A DNA stretch of 64,000 nucleotides, taken from an uncultured Collinsella sp. GTDB taxonomy: Bacteria; Actinomycetota; Coriobacteriia; Coriobacteriales; Coriobacteriaceae. The position numbers and the translations under genes were made by a program. Every line of letters starts with the position of its first letter. Within the stretch, counting starts at the first letter, position 1. Positions 18,323 to 28,058 of this stretch are shown here, in pieces. Under the pieces are notes generated by a model that saw nothing but the letters and a program-made list of their open reading frames with translations, did not search any database and was not told the DNA's origin. The DNA lies in contig CAUCLI010000001.1 of the NCBI GenBank assembly GCA_958443615.1, forward strand, positions 365,385 to 429,384, given 5' to 3'.

Positions 18323-19378
18323 ATGAAAGCCCTGGTACACGACGGCAACGGACATATCGCACTCGAGGATCGCCCCGAGCCGCGGCTGCAATCGCCCACC
18401 GACGCCATCGTCCGCGTCACGCGCTCGACCATCTGCACGAGCGACCTGCACATCATCCACGGCGCCGTGCCGCGCGCCACGCCGAATACGGTGCTCGGTC
18501 ACGAGTTCGTGGGCGTTGTCGAGCAGGTGGGGGAGGGCGTGCGCGACCTCCGGCCCGGCGATCGCGTGGCCGTGAGCTGCGAGACTTTCTGCGGCGAGTG
18601 CTTCTACTGCGAGCGCGGCTGGGTCAACAACTGCGTGGAAGGCGGTTGGGAGCTCGGTTGCTGTGAGGACGGCTGCCAGGCCGAGCTCGTGCGCGTGGCG
18701 CATGCGGACCATACCTGCGCGCCCATTCCCGAGGACGTGACCGACGAGGACGCGCTCTTTTTGGGTGACATCGTGGCCACAGGCCACTGGGGTGCCCGGA
18801 TCGCCGAGATCGAGGCCGGCTCCACGGTGGCCGTGATCGGCGCTGGCCCGGTCGGCCTCACCACCATGATGTGCGCCCGCCTGCACGAGCCCGCCTGCAT
18901 CATCGCGATCGACATCGACCCCGCGCGCCTCGCCCCCGCCCGTGAGCGCGGCCTGGCGGACCAGGTGATCGACGCGAGCGGCATGGACCTCGCCGCGGTG
19001 GAGGCCGCTGTGCGCGAGCTCTCCTGCGGTCGCGGCGCCGACAGCGTGATCGAGGCGGCCGGCGGTTCCAACACCTTCGAGATGGCCTGGCGCATCGCCC
19101 GCCCGCACGGCGTGGTGGTGCTCTCCGCCATGTACGAGGGCCCGCAAACGCTGCCGTTGCACGAGATGTACGGCAAGAACCTCGTCTTCAAGACGGGCGG
19201 CGTGGACGCGTGCAACATGGGCGAGACCATGCGCCTGGTGCAGGAGGGGCTCATCGACATGAGCTGCCTGATTTCCGGCCGCTATCCGCTCAACGACATC
19301 GTGGAAGCCTATCGCGCGTTTGAGGCGCACGAGGACGGCTGCCTCAAGCTGGTCATCACGCCGTGGGAGGATCGCTAG
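18323..19378 (+). CDS. Zinc-dependent alcohol dehydrogenase (MDR family)
   Basis: The 351-residue medium-chain dehydrogenase has catalytic zinc ligands Cys38 and His60-Glu61 (GHEF), structural zinc cysteines 90, 93, 96 and 104 (CGECFYCERG...C), and a Rossmann NAD(P) site VIGAGPVGL (173-181). It oxidises or reduces a secondary alcohol, polyol or similar; the substrate is not clear. AAGGAGA precedes ATG 18323. Its TAG (19376-19378) directly abuts the ATG of the dihydrouridine synthase, so the two, with TrmO, are probably co-transcribed. Confidence 0.9.
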   Translation: MKALVHDGNGHIALEDRPEPRLQSPTDAIVRVTRSTICTSDLHIIHGAVPRATPNTVLGHEFVGVVEQVGEGVRDLRPGDRVAVSCETFCGECFYCERGWVNNCVEGGWELGCCEDGCQAELVRVAHADHTCAPIPEDVTDEDALFLGDIVATGHWGARIAEIEAGSTVAVIGAGPVGLTTMMCARLHEPACIIAIDIDPARLAPARERGLADQVIDASGMDLAAVEAAVRELSCGRGADSVIEAAGGSNTFEMAWRIARPHGVVVLSAMYEGPQTLPLHEMYGKNLVFKTGGVDACNMGETMRLVQEGLIDMSCLISGRYPLNDIVEAYRAFEAHEDGCLKLVITPWEDR

Positions 19379-20332
19379 ATGATCTACTCGCTCGCCCCCA
19401 TGGAGGGGATCACGGGGCACACATTCCGCCGCGTGCACGCTGAGTGTTTTGGCGCTCTCGACCGCTACTACACCCCGTTTCTCGCTCCGCCGCGCGTGGG
19501 TAACTCGTTTGGCGGCAAGGCATTCAAGGAGATCGACCCCGCCAACAACGAGGGCCTGAACGTCATTCCGCAGCTGCTCACCAAAAACGCGGACGAGTTC
19601 GTGTGGGCCGCTCGTGAGCTGGCCGAGCTGGGGTATCGCGAGGTTAACCTCAACCTCGGTTGTCCCTCGGGCACGGTGGTATCCAAGGGCAAGGGCTCCG
19701 GCTTTTTGCGCAACCTCGACGAGCTCGAGGTGTTCCTGCGCGATGTGTGCGACCGCTCGCCGCTGCCCGTCTCGGTCAAGACGCGCCTGGGCTTGGAGGA
19801 CGATGCCGAGTACGAGTGCATCCTCGAACTGTATTGCAGCCTGCCGCTCGCGGAACTCATCGTGCATCCGCGTGTGCAGAAGGACCGCTATCAGGGCAAA
19901 CCGCGCCTGCAGCCGTATGGCGAGACGCTTGCGCGTGCGCCCTTCCCGGTGGCCTACAACGGCGACATCTTTGGCACGGAGGACATGGATGCGCTCATGA
20001 AGGTGCACCCGCGGACCCGTCACGTGATGCTCGGGCGCGGGTTGCTCGCCAATCCGGCCCTCGCGCGCATGCTCGCCGGCGGACCGGCTGCGAGTGCGGA
20101 CGAACTCAAGCAATTCCACGACAAGCTGTTCCGCGCGTACGTCGACGAGATCGGTGGCAATGCGGTCTTCCGCATGAAGGAGTGGTGGTTCTACGCCAAG
20201 TGCGCTTTTGCCGACCCTATGGCGGTTCATCGCGCGGTGCGCAAGGCCCGCAAGGTCGAGGAGTATGAGGCGGCGGTCGAGCGCGTGTTCCGCACCGAGC
20301 CCCTGGCCCCCGTCGCGCGATTCCACGGATAG
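19379..20332 (+). CDS. tRNA-dihydrouridine synthase
   Basis: The 317-residue FMN enzyme reduces uridine in the D-loop of tRNA. The TIM-barrel N-terminus LAPMEGITGHTFRR is the FMN-binding start. Catalytic Cys95 is in NLGCPSGTVVSKGKGSG, with SVKTRLG and IVHPRV in the substrate groove and PVAYNGDIF and MLGRGLLANP for the FMN phosphate. No ribosome site separates it from the preceding stop, suggesting translational coupling. It is nearest to bacterial Dus proteins, with a PSGTVVSKGKG variant common in Firmicutes and Actinobacteria. Confidence 0.92.
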   Translation: MIYSLAPMEGITGHTFRRVHAECFGALDRYYTPFLAPPRVGNSFGGKAFKEIDPANNEGLNVIPQLLTKNADEFVWAARELAELGYREVNLNLGCPSGTVVSKGKGSGFLRNLDELEVFLRDVCDRSPLPVSVKTRLGLEDDAEYECILELYCSLPLAELIVHPRVQKDRYQGKPRLQPYGETLARAPFPVAYNGDIFGTEDMDALMKVHPRTRHVMLGRGLLANPALARMLAGGPAASADELKQFHDKLFRAYVDEIGGNAVFRMKEWWFYAKCAFADPMAVHRAVRKARKVEEYEAAVERVFRTEPLAPVARFHG

Positions 20333-20341
20333 GGGGCCGGC

Positions 20342-21073
20342 ATGGAAATGAGGCCCATCGCGCATATCGAGACGGACCTGCCGCAGAAATTCGGCATTCC
20401 ACGCAACAGCTTCTTGGCGCCGCATCTGCAGGGGCGCATCGTGTTCGAGCCTGAGTTCGCACTGCCGCAGGCCGTGGCGGGCTTGGAGGAGTTCAGCCAT
20501 CTGTGGCTGCTCTGGAAGTTCGAAAACGGCGCGCCCGGCGGCACGGCGGCCGATATCGCTGCGGACGCGGCGACTGCCAGCAAGTCCGGCACCACGGCGA
20601 AGTGGACCCCAACCGTGCGCCCGCCGCGCCTGGGAGGCTCCGAGCGGCGCGGCGTCTTTGCCACACGCAGTCCCTTTCGGCCCAATCCAATCGGTCTGAC
20701 CTGCGTGAAGCTCGACCGCATCGAGATCGTCGACGGCGCCCCTGTGATCCACGTGCTCGCTGCCGACCTGCGCGACGGTACGCCGATCTTCGACATCAAG
20801 CCCTACATCCCCTTCGCCGACAGCCATCCCGAGGCCACGGGCGGCTGGATCGACCACGCGCCATGGCAGGAGCTCGAGGTCGATTTCCCCGCCGAGCTGC
20901 GCAAGATCGTTCCCTCGCCCAAACTCGCAGGTCTCATCGAGGTGCTGCGACAGGACCCGCGCCGCGCCGGCAGCAAGCACGAGCCCGAGCGCGTGTATCA
21001 TTTGGCCTACGCTGGGCTCGACGTGGCGTTCACCGTCGATGGCGAGTCGCTGCGCGTGGTCGACATCACATAA
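20342..21073 (+). CDS. trmO: tRNA (adenine(37)-N6)-methyltransferase TrmO
   Basis: The 243-residue product has the TrmO/TsaA (YaeB) beta-barrel: SHLWLLWKFE, then RPPRLGG..RRGVFATRSPFRPNPIGL, which is the signature S-adenosylmethionine-binding segment, and IFDIKPYIPFADS. TrmO N6-methylates t6A37 of ANN-decoding tRNAs. A C-terminal extension (PERVYHLAYAGLDVAF) is typical of full-length members. It is nine bases downstream of dus, making a tRNA-modification pair. Confidence 0.9.
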   Translation: MEMRPIAHIETDLPQKFGIPRNSFLAPHLQGRIVFEPEFALPQAVAGLEEFSHLWLLWKFENGAPGGTAADIAADAATASKSGTTAKWTPTVRPPRLGGSERRGVFATRSPFRPNPIGLTCVKLDRIEIVDGAPVIHVLAADLRDGTPIFDIKPYIPFADSHPEATGGWIDHAPWQELEVDFPAELRKIVPSPKLAGLIEVLRQDPRRAGSKHEPERVYHLAYAGLDVAFTVDGESLRVVDIT

Positions 21074-21136
21074 GGGCGGGGTGCGGCCCAGAGACTGACC
21101 ATGCCCCGTTGGCGCCTGATGGCAGTGATGTTGCTG

Positions 21137-21197
21137 GCGAGCTGGCGGGCCTGCGGGTTGGTAGGTTTGCGGGTTGTTGGCTTGCGAGTTGGCGGCG
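21137..21197. repeat. Short imperfect tandem repeat
   Basis: About four copies of a 15-16-bp unit of the type GCGGGTTGGTAGGTTT lie between the convergent trmO and rhodanese genes. They are all purine/G-T rich on the plus strand. There is no coding role. Confidence 0.6.
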
Positions 21198-21212
21198 GGA
21201 ATCCCAACGCGC

Positions 21213-21677
21213 TTATTTCTCGACCTCGTAGGGCCAGCTGTAGATGCCCCCGAACTCGACGACATTGGTGTAGCCGAGGTCCACGAGCGTCTGCGAGGCC
21301 TGCTTGCTGCGATTGCCGCTGCGGCAGTATACGAGGATGAGCTGATCCTTGTCGGGCAGTGCGTCCTCGGCGGCGGTCGTCACGGTGTCGTGCGGGATGA
21401 GGATGGCGCCGGGGATGTGGCCTTCGTCGTACTCGGCCTGCGTTCGAACGTCGAGGATGACGTAATCGTCCTCGGTATCCATGAGCTCTTTTGCGGTTTC
21501 GGCGTCAACCTGCTGGTAGGAGCTAGAGCTATTACCGGATCCGCCGCTGTCGCTGCCAACGTTGCCTATGCCTGCATTACCGCTGCTGCCGGCGGCCGCG
21601 CCAAAGCAGGCGGTGAGCCCGGCGAGGGAGATGGCGCCCGCGAGGGATGCGGCGATTAGGAGTGTACGACGGTCCAT
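21213..21677 (-). CDS. Rhodanese-like domain lipoprotein
   Basis: The 154-residue product has a signal peptide with RR near the start, a hydrophobic core and lipobox GLTAC, then a Gly/Ser linker (residues 25-55) and one rhodanese domain. That domain contains VILDVRTQAEYDEGHIPGA and the active-site loop VYCRSGNRSKQ with the catalytic cysteine. It should handle sulfane sulfur or act as a thiol carrier at the outer membrane face. It is convergent with trmO and upstream of repeat copy 2. Confidence 0.9.
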   Translation of the reverse strand: MDRRTLLIAASLAGAISLAGLTACFGAAAGSSGNAGIGNVGSDSGGSGNSSSSYQQVDAETAKELMDTEDDYVILDVRTQAEYDEGHIPGAILIPHDTVTTAAEDALPDKDQLILVYCRSGNRSKQASQTLVDLGYTNVVEFGGIYSWPYEVEK

Positions 21678-21746
21678 GCCGTGCCTTTCTCTTGGCTTTG
21701 TTCGATTTCAGCATATCAGGAAATGATTGTGACTTTGTCACATAGA

Positions 21747-22097
21747 GGAGCGAGCGGGGCTATGCACGAGCTGCCGAGTCGTCGCAGGTAATTGACACCG
21801 ATTATGCAGGGCAGAAAAAGCACAGGCTGAAACGCGCGGAATTTGATCGCCGGCGGCCGTTCGATTTTCTGGGTCTGGTCAAAATACCCTGTTTGTGCGC
21901 TAAAGGAAGCCGGAAAACAGCTGCGGAAGTCCCGATGACCGGCGTATCTTCCGCTATTTCCGCCTTGGGGAGAGGCCGGGGTGCGAAGATAATAGACATA
22001 TGATAACTATCCGAGAAATGTATAAGGTTTTGGGCACATTCAGGTGTCGAATCAGCGCACAAACAGGGTATTTTGACCACAATCGCGAAAACGTATG
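21747..22097. repeat. Interspersed repeat family A, copy 2
   Basis: It begins GGAGCGAGCGGGGC and ATGCACGAGCTGC, followed by a core (21876-22079) with perfect 25-bp terminal inverted repeats (21876-21900 and 22055-22079) starting TGGTCAAAATACCCTG. It ends just past ACAATCGCGAAAACG. It is about 85-90 percent alike to copy 3 at 55179 across the whole 350 bp, including outside the inverted repeats. Minus-strand frames through it are not conserved between copies, so it looks non-coding. Confidence 0.88.
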
Positions 22098-22224
22098 ACA
22101 CCCGACCCTCAAAAGATGGGAGAGGCCGTGTTGGCCTCTCCCATAGCTGCATTGTTTTGTTGTGGCGCTGTGCCGCGCCGTTGCGATTCGGCGAGTCGTA
22201 CGCTCGCGACCGATTGCGGTTGTC

Positions 22225-24867
22225 CTAACGACGCCAGAGGTACTCATCCATCTTCTCTGCCAGGTGAAGTGGCGCGGGCAAGTTGACCATCATGCTACCC
22301 TTGAACAGCTGCACCATATTTGCGCGGCTCGCCTCGGCGCGGTGAACGCATTCGAGCGCCAGGTCCTCATTATCGCTGGTGAGTAGCACGTATTCGCTCA
22401 ATGATTTTGTATGCACGAGCATATTGGGGTGCTCGACGCTCGATCCGCGGAATGCATTTTGATACTGCGTGTCGCCCGGCTTGGGTACGAGCGCGAGCAG
22501 GTGCCCATCTGCCTTAAATACACCCTGCTTTTGAGATCGCTTTGATTCTCGCGTTTCGTCGTTCAGGCTATCAGGGGAAAGATCGGTGAAGTAGTCGGGA
22601 ACTTCATCGCCATCCCCAAGACGGATGCGCAGTATGTTCAAATTGGTGTTTTCGCAGTCAAACAGATGGTCCTTGATGGGCTCTTTGCTTCTGTCGGGGG
22701 AGACGGTTGGCCCGTAGCGCAGCGGGCCCTTGGCAAGGCCTTCGTCTGAAATGCCCGGCCACCAGGCTTCAAAGCGAATGTGCCCGTACGAGTGAACGAG
22801 CAAGAGCGCATCCTGGGGTGCTTCGTCTTTTAGCTTATCGACCAACCGCTTGAGCATGAGCCCGTCCGCGCAGAGATGGTCACGGGTATCAAGGGGATTG
22901 GTCATGCGAGCGAGCTCCAGCTGAGCCCGCCAGTAGGGAATCCAATCCATTTGGAGCTGCGGTAGAAGTGCGTCGGTTGTGCCACGTTCGTAGTCAAGCC
23001 GCGTTGCGATGAGCGCCTCCTTGCCCCAGTCCTGCTTCTTTTTCAGGGAGGCGAGGTGGATGCCATATAGGGGAGCCGAGGACTTGAGGGCGGGCGAGTC
23101 CTTGAACTTGTGCACGAATCCAAGTTGACGCATGAGGTCGCGCACGGCGACCGCTACGCGATAATCAAAGGTGTCGCCAGTCTCGTCGGCCTTGTTGCCC
23201 CGGGGATCTTCGGTGCCGCAAACGATGGGGCCGTTGTCCTCGCGCGCCGCTTTCCCGCTTCCGCGCGGAACTAGGAACTGCGACAGCCGCCCGCTGAGGG
23301 CAAGGCCCATGCGGATCGCCTGCTTTGGGTCGAGCTGTTCCGTTTCATAGTTGAGCGAGTAGTTCGGCAGGACAACTATGCATGCGGTCGGAACCCCTCT
23401 GTGCACCGTGTCCAGCGCCTTGCGTATTGCATCCATCCGCTCTCGCATGCTGGCAGTGGAGTTGTTCGGAAGCAAGGCCAGGAGCTGGTCGGGCGTGTGC
23501 GTGGTCATGCCGATGTTGATTCCGTCGAGATCGCCTTCGGGTCCTAGGAATGCGACGGCCTCCCTGCGTGCGGCATCGAGCTCGTAGGAATCAGCTTGCG
23601 TGCCTATGAATTCAAATTCGATATGCTTGCTGCCCGTGGCGGCGGCAAGGCGATGCCTGTTGGCGAGCGCCCATGCGCTGCGTTCATCATCGGTTTCGAA
23701 CTTCTTTTCATCAAACAACCTGGTCAGGTTCCTGCGCTTGTAGCACACGGGGTCGGGAGAGGGTGTGGCGATTCCCTCCAGGCACGAGGCGACAAACTCA
23801 AAAAGTTCCGCCTTGTCGTTGATGGTCAGGCCGACCTTGACCCTATGGGTGGTCTGCCACGTTGCCGAAGCCGCTTGCGGTGACAGAATCTGAAGCTCGC
23901 GCCCGGGTTGACCCCAGCTGTCCATGTGATGCAGGTAGTCAATCAAATCGGGCAGTTCAATGCTGGCGAAGTCTCTGAGGTTGCAAGCACTCGCCCCGTT
24001 CCAGTCAATGCACTTTCGCCTTGAATCGCGCCCATAGGGCACACGGCACCATCGCGATCCGGGCCAGCGAACGAGTGCGTTGACGTCATTTCGAATGCTG
24101 AGATCTCGCCCCTTATCAAAAACCCAGGTCCCTTGGGCAAAACGACGAATCGATGCTTTTACATTGAGACGCACCTCTCGGTGGGGTGGCACCGTTTGGG
24201 TAGTGAGTTTGAGACAAATGGCATAGGGGAAGCCATCGTGCCAAAGAATCTGAGAGAGCAGCTCGCAAGGGGATTTGCCGTCGCTCATGACGCGCTCAAA
24301 GACAAGGTCCTGCCCGCAGGAGAGGTGGCAGGTCTTGCCATCGATGTGATCCGACACGGAGAGGGAGAATCCATTGAAGGCCAGCTTGCTGGCGGGACGG
24401 CGGTTCTCGTCAAAAAGGGCGAGGCGCTTGGAGTGCATGTGCTGTGCCAACACATCGGGCGCGATGAGTTCGAGAACGCGGCCGTGATCCGGGCCTCCAA
24501 ATTTGCCTTTGGGACATACGCCTGCGATCCAGTTAGTGAGGATCGCGCGCAGTCGTGGCAGGTCGATCGGCGCGTTTGCGGTGAGCCACCCGGGAATGGG
24601 GTCGTTGCGGTACCGCGAGACGGGCTTGACCTGCACCGGCTGATCGAGATACTGCAGCAGTTGGGCGTCGAGCGCCCAATTGCTGATGTTATACGGCGTG
24701 CGCGCGTCTCCCACCAAATCGATGAGCGCATCGTGCAATGCGGCGGACATGTCGAGCAGGTGGTAGGTTGCCGTGAACGAGGGGTCGGGGACGAGCGACA
24801 TGAGGTGCAGCGAGCTGCTTCCTCGAGCCTTGTGATTCTTCATTTCGGGCTGCTTTTTGCTGGTCAT
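22225..24867 (-). CDS. pPIWI-RE family protein (prokaryotic PIWI-like)
   Basis: The 880-residue product matches the pPIWI-RE family in length, order and context: an N-terminal X-like module, a MID-like segment at about 440-540 (DPKQAIRMGLALSGRLSQFL, residues 513-532) and a C-terminal RNase H-like PIWI module. The Arg and Glu after which the family is named plausibly lie in LRIRLGDGDEVPDYF (Arg747/Arg749, Glu755). The family was defined by Burroughs, Iyer and Aravind as part of a three-gene defence cassette with a DinG-like helicase and an REase, predicted to act on invader nucleic acid such as R-loops. ATG 24867 overlaps the helicase TGA by four bases. Which RNase H acids remain catalytic cannot be settled by eye. 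Confidence 0.82.
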   Translation of the reverse strand: MTSKKQPEMKNHKARGSSSLHLMSLVPDPSFTATYHLLDMSAALHDALIDLVGDARTPYNISNWALDAQLLQYLDQPVQVKPVSRYRNDPIPGWLTANAPIDLPRLRAILTNWIAGVCPKGKFGGPDHGRVLELIAPDVLAQHMHSKRLALFDENRRPASKLAFNGFSLSVSDHIDGKTCHLSCGQDLVFERVMSDGKSPCELLSQILWHDGFPYAICLKLTTQTVPPHREVRLNVKASIRRFAQGTWVFDKGRDLSIRNDVNALVRWPGSRWCRVPYGRDSRRKCIDWNGASACNLRDFASIELPDLIDYLHHMDSWGQPGRELQILSPQAASATWQTTHRVKVGLTINDKAELFEFVASCLEGIATPSPDPVCYKRRNLTRLFDEKKFETDDERSAWALANRHRLAAATGSKHIEFEFIGTQADSYELDAARREAVAFLGPEGDLDGINIGMTTHTPDQLLALLPNNSTASMRERMDAIRKALDTVHRGVPTACIVVLPNYSLNYETEQLDPKQAIRMGLALSGRLSQFLVPRGSGKAAREDNGPIVCGTEDPRGNKADETGDTFDYRVAVAVRDLMRQLGFVHKFKDSPALKSSAPLYGIHLASLKKKQDWGKEALIATRLDYERGTTDALLPQLQMDWIPYWRAQLELARMTNPLDTRDHLCADGLMLKRLVDKLKDEAPQDALLLVHSYGHIRFEAWWPGISDEGLAKGPLRYGPTVSPDRSKEPIKDHLFDCENTNLNILRIRLGDGDEVPDYFTDLSPDSLNDETRESKRSQKQGVFKADGHLLALVPKPGDTQYQNAFRGSSVEHPNMLVHTKSLSEYVLLTSDNEDLALECVHRAEASRANMVQLFKGSMMVNLPAPLHLAEKMDEYLWRR

Positions 24868-27800
24868 GGTTTGATTCCTTTCGTGAGGGCGGAGAAGAAC
24901 GGTCCGTAGAGTGCTTGCGCTACGGCTGGTTGCCCGCTATTGCCAATCAGTTCTCCCATATAGCCGATGAGCAGATCGAGCGTGCGGAAAGACTCGCGGT
25001 CTGGGTCTTGGTTGCCCGCGAAGGCGGAGTCGGCGAAGTAGATGTGCGGTGGCCGGCGCTCCAGGTCGCGAACGCGGGCAAGGCGGCCGAAGATCTGCAC
25101 CAGCAACACCATGAGCGTGGCGATGATGTCGCGTGTCAGGTAGTCGTCGAACGAAGCGTGGTCCCTCAGGCTGAGGGCTTCATCGCGCTCGAGCGTGACC
25201 CAGCGCCGCCACGCGCCCTCGCGAATCTCGCGCTCGAACGAGGGCGACTTGGCGTCAAGGTGCCGTGCCTGCTCATGTACCAGGCCGACCATGCGCTTGA
25301 AGCGGACAACCAGGTCTTGCGGGATGCCCATAGGACGTACGGCAAAGACGAGTGTGTCGATGGCGGAGTGGCCGCAGTCATCCACGATGTTGAATCCGCG
25401 CTCGATCGCCATGGCGGGCGCCACCAGGATGCGCGCCTCGTGATGGGCGAATCGATACACCTCGGCGCGCGGGAGGACGTCGTTGCTTTCCAGGGAGAAC
25501 GGGTCGGGCGTGGCGTCTTCGCGATTGCTCACAAGTGCACACACCCTCTCACTGCGTCCGCAGCGGCGCAACTCGCCCTGCAGGGTGTCGCGTGCCAGGG
25601 TTGCTTGTTCGTAGCTGTTGACGATGACAAGTGCCTTGTGCGAGCGCGGATCGTCCATCTCGAGAACCAGGGTGTCTACAACGCCCTTGAGCACACGACG
25701 AAGATTCTCGCCGCGTTGTGGGCCGCTTCCCGAGACCGCAACGCCCAGCTCCAGGTCGCGTACGGTGGAGCGTGTGAGGAACTCGGCGAACTCGGGCTGC
25801 GCGTCGAGCAGGTAGTCGACGGGCTGGTTGATGTGGAACTGCAGGCAACCCGGCTCATAGCTCGAGCCCGAGAGCATCAGCGCATGCGGTCCGCAAGGAT
25901 TGCCTTGCTCGTCGGTGTCGAGCCACGGGAGCGCGGTCATAAAGGCGCGCCCGGTTCCAAACTGGCGATAGAGCTGGATGTCGTGCTCGTCGGTGATCTT
26001 AAAGCCGCACAGATTGCCCACGGGAGAGGCGGGCAGGTAGGGGGCTTGGCGGCTTGTCGAAGCGTGGATAAAGTCGTAGAGCATCTCGATCGACTCGTCC
26101 CGAAACGCGAGCATGTCGGACGCATGGTCGAGGTCGTGCAGGTGGCCGTCAAAACTCACGGCCTTGAGCGTGAAGGCGAGGCGTTCGCGCAGGATGGGGG
26201 AGAGCTCCACCCCGCGCTGCTTGAGATAGCTGTCGAATTCCTGCCTGAAGTGCGCGTCATTCGCCCCGTCGCGCACCGCGTGGATGGCGCTGCGCAGGTA
26301 CACGTCGCCCATGTCTTCGTCCTCGCGGCGGTAATCGCCGCGCGTGTCGACGCAGTGCTGCAGGTCCTCGATGAGCGAATCGGGCAAGCGCCGGTCCTCG
26401 GGGGTCTCGTCGGTTCCCTTGAGCATCTCGAGTAGGGAGAGCGTGGTGAATGTGTGGCCCTTGAGCTCTTTCCACTCGGCGATGGCGGGCTTGCGCGCCT
26501 CCGCGGAGAGGGCCTTGGCGATGGAGTCGGAGCTGCCGCGCAGGTCGTGTAGGTACTCGAGGTTGGGGTCGTCGACCTTCTCACGCGGTGGACGCTTGAG
26601 CGCTCGCGCCACGGCATCGGCCGATTCGCGGATGTATGCCCCAAAGCTCTCGGAAGGGGCAAAGAGAGCGTCGAGCTGGGACTGGACGCGGTCCGCCTCA
26701 TCAAAGATGACGAGATCGAAGTCGGCCAGGGCATGCTCGAAGAACGGTTGGCGTTCCGCTCCCACCGTGGTCAGTGCAAAGCCCGCGGGGGTGGTGATGA
26801 CCACGCGCGAGCTGAACGCCGCGCGCGCCATGGATTGCGCGGGGCATATGTCGAAGAAGGGGCAGGCGCGCCTGTTGCCCCGTGGGTCTTTGAGGCCAAA
26901 GCAGGGGCAATCGCCATAACCGGTGGGGCTGTCCGCATGTTCGGCCATGCCGTCCAGTAGGCAGGGCGCCTCGAGATAGCGGGCCACAGCGTTGTCCAGC
27001 AACATTTGGCCGTTTTTGGAGGCGAGCTCGTCGAGATGTTCGAGCCGGCAGTTCTTGGAGATGAGCGGGGAAGCCTCAACGCCGAGGCTCTCAAACAGCT
27101 CGAACGACTCGATGACATCGGAGATGGAGTTGTGCACCGTTGCCACGCGCAGCCCGCGCTTGGCGCACGCGTAGGTGAGGACGTTGGCGAACACGGACTT
27201 GCCCGAGCCCACAATGCCCACCATGTTGATCGCCCGCTCTATGGTGACACATTCGGCGACGGACGCTGAGGTGCCTTCGAAGCGTTTGAACAAGCCTCGT
27301 TTGTGGGCGGTCTCGAGCACGTCAGCGAGGTGCGTTTGCCCTGTGAACTCGCCCATCTCGCGCGCGGCGGAAATGAGCTCGTCGAGCGTGAAAGATATGG
27401 CGGGCCGGACGCCCTTGTGTGGGATGTCGCGGATCGCGCGGGATCCCGCCGCCGCAGCCGCCTCAATCATGGCTGGGGGAATGGAGACCGCGCGCAAACT
27501 TCTGGGCGGGGTGTCGCTCACGCTCCGGGGCTTATCGCGCTTTTCACGCTCGGGTTTGGTCCAGTAGGTGTGGCGCACGTCCGCCTTGGCTTGGGGGCCG
27601 CGGGTCTTGCAGGGCGTGGGCTCAAGCACGCATGCCATGTATAGGTCCTCGCGTCGCTCGCCCTCGCCTGAACCCTCTCCAAAGGCGGTTTGACGGCGAA
27701 TGATATCGCCATCAACCACGTCGAACATGCGGAACGCTCGCGCTCCCTCGTCCATGTATGCCTCGAGCTTTTTAGTCCAGCTGTATCCAGAGGAGAGGTG

Positions 27801-28058
27801 CCTGAGGTGCCGCCGCGCCATTTGGAGCACGTGCTCGCGCTCGCCAAAGGATTCGGGCTGCAGCAGGTGGTAGTTGCACAGCAGCAGGTTGGCCTTGTTG
27901 GCGCGATGCGGCTCATCGTATCTTTGCGAGAGGACAAGCAGTTGTTCGACATCGGTGATGGTCCGCGCAACGCGGCGCCCCTCCTCGGGGTCATCAAAGC
28001 GCATCGCAATCTCGGTCCGGAGTATTTCGAGGTTCTTCCTCGCATCCGACATGCTCAT
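24864..28058 (-). CDS. DinG/XPD-like Fe-S helicase of the pPIWI-RE cassette
   Basis: The 1064-residue SF2 helicase has Walker A GIVGSGKS at 281-288 and a DEAD box at 453-456 (LVIFDEADRV). Between them are cysteines at 366, 384, 386, 399 and 405 (GDCPCFG, ACPFFDIC) as in the Fe-S insert of XPD/DinG helicases. The C-terminal helicase half contains MLSGSSYEPG, ALVIVNSYEQA and QIFGRLARVRD. The first 270 residues are the accessory region found in pPIWI-RE-linked helicases. The start ATG 28058 overlaps the REase stop (TGATG) behind GGGAGA. It likely unwinds DNA or RNA-DNA hybrid for the pPIWI partner. Confidence 0.82.
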   Translation of the reverse strand: MSMSDARKNLEILRTEIAMRFDDPEEGRRVARTITDVEQLLVLSQRYDEPHRANKANLLLCNYHLLQPESFGEREHVLQMARRHLRHLSSGYSWTKKLEAYMDEGARAFRMFDVVDGDIIRRQTAFGEGSGEGERREDLYMACVLEPTPCKTRGPQAKADVRHTYWTKPEREKRDKPRSVSDTPPRSLRAVSIPPAMIEAAAAAGSRAIRDIPHKGVRPAISFTLDELISAAREMGEFTGQTHLADVLETAHKRGLFKRFEGTSASVAECVTIERAINMVGIVGSGKSVFANVLTYACAKRGLRVATVHNSISDVIESFELFESLGVEASPLISKNCRLEHLDELASKNGQMLLDNAVARYLEAPCLLDGMAEHADSPTGYGDCPCFGLKDPRGNRRACPFFDICPAQSMARAAFSSRVVITTPAGFALTTVGAERQPFFEHALADFDLVIFDEADRVQSQLDALFAPSESFGAYIRESADAVARALKRPPREKVDDPNLEYLHDLRGSSDSIAKALSAEARKPAIAEWKELKGHTFTTLSLLEMLKGTDETPEDRRLPDSLIEDLQHCVDTRGDYRREDEDMGDVYLRSAIHAVRDGANDAHFRQEFDSYLKQRGVELSPILRERLAFTLKAVSFDGHLHDLDHASDMLAFRDESIEMLYDFIHASTSRQAPYLPASPVGNLCGFKITDEHDIQLYRQFGTGRAFMTALPWLDTDEQGNPCGPHALMLSGSSYEPGCLQFHINQPVDYLLDAQPEFAEFLTRSTVRDLELGVAVSGSGPQRGENLRRVLKGVVDTLVLEMDDPRSHKALVIVNSYEQATLARDTLQGELRRCGRSERVCALVSNREDATPDPFSLESNDVLPRAEVYRFAHHEARILVAPAMAIERGFNIVDDCGHSAIDTLVFAVRPMGIPQDLVVRFKRMVGLVHEQARHLDAKSPSFEREIREGAWRRWVTLERDEALSLRDHASFDDYLTRDIIATLMVLLVQIFGRLARVRDLERRPPHIYFADSAFAGNQDPDRESFRTLDLLIGYMGELIGNSGQPAVAQALYGPFFSALTKGIKP

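Noticed and set aside
21137..21197. Short tandem units as a CRISPR array
   Set aside because: Units are contiguous and imperfect with no spacers; no cas genes in the window.
18080..21265. A 1061-codon minus-strand open frame
   Set aside because: It runs antisense through the alcohol dehydrogenase, Dus and TrmO genes and has no start signal or domain; a shadow frame.
17763..22097. Frames inside repeat copies 1 and 2 as small genes
   Set aside because: Minus-strand frames differ in length and frame between the three copies while the inverted ends are conserved, so selection is on DNA or RNA structure, not on peptide.
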